A stretch of DNA of 64,000 bases from a bacterium (GTDB lineage: Bacteria; Cyanobacteriota; Vampirovibrionia; Gastranaerophilales; Gastranaerophilaceae), in NCBI GenBank assembly GCA_017536545.1, contig JAFXHF010000007.1:1-64000 (forward strand). The letters run 5' to 3'. Numbering within the stretch: the stretch's first letter is position 1; each line of letters starts with the position of its first letter. Made by a program: the position numbers and the translations under genes. Below, piece by piece: positions 61,727 through 64,000 of this stretch. Under the pieces are notes generated by a model. That model made no database searches. It had not been told where the DNA came from and saw nothing but the letters and a program-made list of their open reading frames with translations.

Positions 61727-62632
61727 TTGAAAACACGACTTTTTATAGAACAACATTTTCATGGCTGTTACGGGGTAGATTTTAATACCGCATCTGTTGA
61801 TGAGGTTTTAGAACTTTCTCACAAAATTTTAAAAGAAGGTGTTGGATTTATATTTCCGACACTTGTTACTGATACAGTTGAAAATACTGTTCGACAAATA
61901 AAGGTTATTAAAGATGCTGCCTCTCGTCAGACTTCTGATATGGCAAAGATTTGTGGGGTACATTTAGAAGGTATTTTTCTAAATCCAGAGAAAAAAGGTA
62001 TCCATAATCCCGATTGGTTTTTAAGTCCAAATCATGAAAACTTTTCAAAAATCGAAGATGATTTTATCAAAATTGTGACACTAGCCCCTGAACTTGCTGA
62101 TGTTGAACTGATGTCTTACTTGCGGTCAAAAGGGGTTAAAGTACAGGCTGGGCATTGTGTAGGCACTGACTTATCACATTGTGACGGTGCTACTCATACA
62201 TTTAATGCTATGGATGGTTTTACTCATAAACATTCTTCAACTGTTGCTTCAGCTTTGATTAAAGATGATTTGTTTACGGAAGTTATTGCAGATGGGGTAC
62301 ATGTTTGTGATGATGCGTTAAAACTGTTATTCAAGGTTAAACAAATGAACAAAATATTACTTGTTTCAGACTGTTTACCTTGTACCCATAGTGATATCAA
62401 AGAATTTGATTTTGCAGGCGAAAAAATCTATTTTGATGGTGTTAAAGCAACTTCAAAAGAGGGGACTTTGGCTGGAAGTACAATGCTTTTACCTGATATA
62501 GTAAAAGTTTTGGCTAAAAAGGATTTATTTAATAAACAACATATTTCAAATTCTTACGATTACCACGGTATTGAATCTCGTGGAGAAATCGAATGGGATG
62601 AGGAATTTAATATTGTTGAAGTTAGGTATTAA
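61727..62632 (+). CDS. nagA: N-acetylglucosamine-6-phosphate deacetylase, shortened
   Basis: 301 residues, shorter than the usual ~380. It starts (TTG at 61727, AGAGGG upstream) directly at the catalytic barrel: QHFHGCYGVDFN holds the metal HxHG-type site, HLEGIFLNPEKKG is the substrate loop, and HVCDDALKLLF and VSDCLP supply further ligands. The N-terminal beta-sandwich is missing. The enzyme deacetylates GlcNAc-6-phosphate in amino-sugar recycling, which fits the cell-wall genes around it. A functional shortened form or an unknown deacetylase are both possible. Confidence 0.82.
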   Translation: MKTRLFIEQHFHGCYGVDFNTASVDEVLELSHKILKEGVGFIFPTLVTDTVENTVRQIKVIKDAASRQTSDMAKICGVHLEGIFLNPEKKGIHNPDWFLSPNHENFSKIEDDFIKIVTLAPELADVELMSYLRSKGVKVQAGHCVGTDLSHCDGATHTFNAMDGFTHKHSSTVASALIKDDLFTEVIADGVHVCDDALKLLFKVKQMNKILLVSDCLPCTHSDIKEFDFAGEKIYFDGVKATSKEGTLAGSTMLLPDIVKVLAKKDLFNKQHISNSYDYHGIESRGEIEWDEEFNIVEVRY

Positions 62633-62647
62633 CCTAAGGAGAAAATT

Positions 62648-64000
62648 ATGAGAAGCGATAGTATCAAAAAAGGGATAGCAAGAACACCACATAGAGGCCT
62701 ACTGATGGCAACTGGAGTTAGCAAAAAAGCTATGGATAGACCTTTTATTGGTATTGCTAGTTCTTTTTCTGATTTAGTTCCAGGTCATATTGGAATGAGA
62801 GATTTAGAACGCCAAATTGAAAAAGGTATACATTCTGCTGGAGGACAAGCATTTATTTTTGGAGTTCCTGCTGTATGTGATGGGATCTCAATGGGGCACT
62901 GTGGAATGAGATATTCACTTCCATCTAGGGATTTGATAGCAGACTGTGTTGAGAGCGTTTGTGAGGCACATCAACTTGACGGGTTAGTACTTTTATCAAA
63001 TTGTGACAAAATAACCCCAGGAATGCTTATAGCTGCCCTTAGAATAAACGTTCCAACAATTATCGTAACTGCAGGGCCAATGTTGGATGGTGAAAGCCGT
63101 TGTGAAAAATTGACAATGATTAAAGGTTCATTTGAAGCAGTTGGGAAATACAGAAGTGGCGTAATTGATGAAAAAAGGCTTTTAGAACTTGAAGAAGAGT
63201 CTTGCCCATCTGCTGGTTCTTGCCAAGGTATGTACACGGCAAATACTATGGCTTGTTTGGCTGAAGTTATGGGGATGAGTTTACCGCTGTGTGCAACATC
63301 AGCTGCTGTATCTTCTAAAAAACGTAGAATAGCATTTGATAGTGGTATGCAAATTGTAGAACTTGTTAAAAATGATGTTAAACCGCTTGATATTATTGAT
63401 AAAGATACTTTAAGAAATGCTATTGTAGCTGATTTAGCAATGGGTGGTTCGACAAATTCATTTTTACACATCTTAGCACTTGCTAATGCTGGAGAAATTG
63501 ATGTAACTTTAAAAGATTTTGAAGAATTAAGCCATAAAATTCATCAAGTAGTTAAATTAGATCCTGCAGCAGTTCCTACTATGACAGATTTTCATAAGGC
63601 GGGTGGCGTTCCAGCATTAATGAAAACTTTAGTTGATGCAAATGTCGGAATTGTTGATAAGCAAACAGTTTGTGGTTATAAAATATCAGAAATTGTAAAG
63701 GAAGCTTATGTAAATACTGATTTAATACATCCATATAACGAACCATTTACTACAAAACCAGGATTGGGTATTTTATATGGTAATTTAGCGCCAGATGGTT
63801 GCGTAACAAAAATTTCAGGTATTGATGAGTCTTGTTATGAGTTTGAGGGAGTTGCTAGAACTTTTGATTCTGAAGAAGATGCTATGACAGCTTTAGAAGA
63901 AGATAAAATTAAAGCTGCTGATATAATTATTATTCGCTACGAAGGTCCAAAAGGGGGACCAGGTATGAGAGAAATGCTTGCTCCAACATCTTTGTTAGTT
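62648..64000 (+). CDS. ilvD: Dihydroxy-acid dehydratase (3' end outside window)
   Basis: 451 residues are visible, about 100 short of full length, and the frame is open at the window edge. It starts MRSDSIKKGIARTPHRGLLM and has the iron-sulphur cysteines in PAVCDGISMGHCGMRYSLPS and SNCDKITPGM, then CPSAGSCQGMYTANTM and a late GGPGMREMLAPTS. It makes 2-keto acids for branched-chain amino acid synthesis. AAGGAG precedes the ATG. It lies 15 bases after nagA. Confidence 0.93.
   Translation, partial: MRSDSIKKGIARTPHRGLLMATGVSKKAMDRPFIGIASSFSDLVPGHIGMRDLERQIEKGIHSAGGQAFIFGVPAVCDGISMGHCGMRYSLPSRDLIADCVESVCEAHQLDGLVLLSNCDKITPGMLIAALRINVPTIIVTAGPMLDGESRCEKLTMIKGSFEAVGKYRSGVIDEKRLLELEEESCPSAGSCQGMYTANTMACLAEVMGMSLPLCATSAAVSSKKRRIAFDSGMQIVELVKNDVKPLDIIDKDTLRNAIVADLAMGGSTNSFLHILALANAGEIDVTLKDFEELSHKIHQVVKLDPAAVPTMTDFHKAGGVPALMKTLVDANVGIVDKQTVCGYKISEIVKEAYVNTDLIHPYNEPFTTKPGLGILYGNLAPDGCVTKISGIDESCYEFEGVARTFDSEEDAMTALEEDKIKAADIIIIRYEGPKGGPGMREMLAPTSLLV

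Overview
The window is AT-rich, densely coded bacterial DNA, with no rRNA, CRISPR array or insertion sequence recognised. The likeliest source is a gut-type, non-photosynthetic relative of Cyanobacteria (Vampirovibrionia/Melainabacteria, order Gastranaerophilales). The support is indirect: an autotransporter barrel and meso-DAP-type MurE point to a diderm; several prepilin-like proteins carry the FTLAEVLITLG N-terminus typical of that group; and AMIN-domain amidases, a DUF3326 protein, a CHASE2-cyclase and the TIGR03960-type radical SAM/DUF2344 fusion all have cyanobacterial relatives. No 16S gene is present, so the assignment is an inference.

Layout. 1-1077: end of an autotransporter, then a 293-base gap with a terminator and a possible structured RNA. 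1078-5347: mtnP, two small YggT-like membrane proteins, trkA and trkH (potassium uptake). 5337-18060: an RNA methyltransferase, a lipoprotein, two prepilin-like proteins, tRNA-Val, a sigma-70 factor, recN, a SEC-C protein, leuD, a histidine-phosphatase-like protein with a changed active site, a B12-type radical SAM protein and an AI-2E family exporter. 18201-26720: lineage-specific proteins (coiled-coil 191 aa, Cys-rich 123 aa, 716 aa) mixed with a TPR protein, rpsL-rpsG, glutaredoxin and wecB. 26832-33915: pgi, trxB, a large duplicated zinc-finger/HNH-like protein, a patatin and tRNA-Leu. 33915-40645: csaB, a KDG kinase/KDPG aldolase pair, an adenylate cyclase, another prepilin and YajQ. 40764-48959: small unknowns, the radical SAM/DUF2344 fusion, RNase E/G, and the two-subunit serine dehydratase. 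49074-52816: five poorly known genes. 52891-64000: tRNA-Arg and a cell-wall block (amidase, murI, DUF3326, second amidase, ftsI/PBP2, murE, nagA-like), then a truncated ilvD.

How parts fit. The 53347-62632 block supplies peptidoglycan synthesis (glutamate racemase, MurE, PBP) together with hydrolysis and amino-sugar recycling. KdgK and Eda form the lower Entner-Doudoroff (KDG) branch beside Pgi. SdaAB/SdaAA feed serine to pyruvate. LeuD and IlvD belong to branched-chain amino acid synthesis but lie 49 kb apart.

The best candidate for something undescribed is the 49-53 kb island. It encodes a C-x5-R phosphatase-like protein, a membrane HELGH metallopeptidase, and three small or membrane proteins. 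All five, plus the zinc-finger protein at 30 kb, share a short N-terminal F-[TC]-[small] motif at about residues 10-20. Some of these genes also share a TTACTTTTGT upstream element with the Cys-rich protein gene at 23.9 kb.
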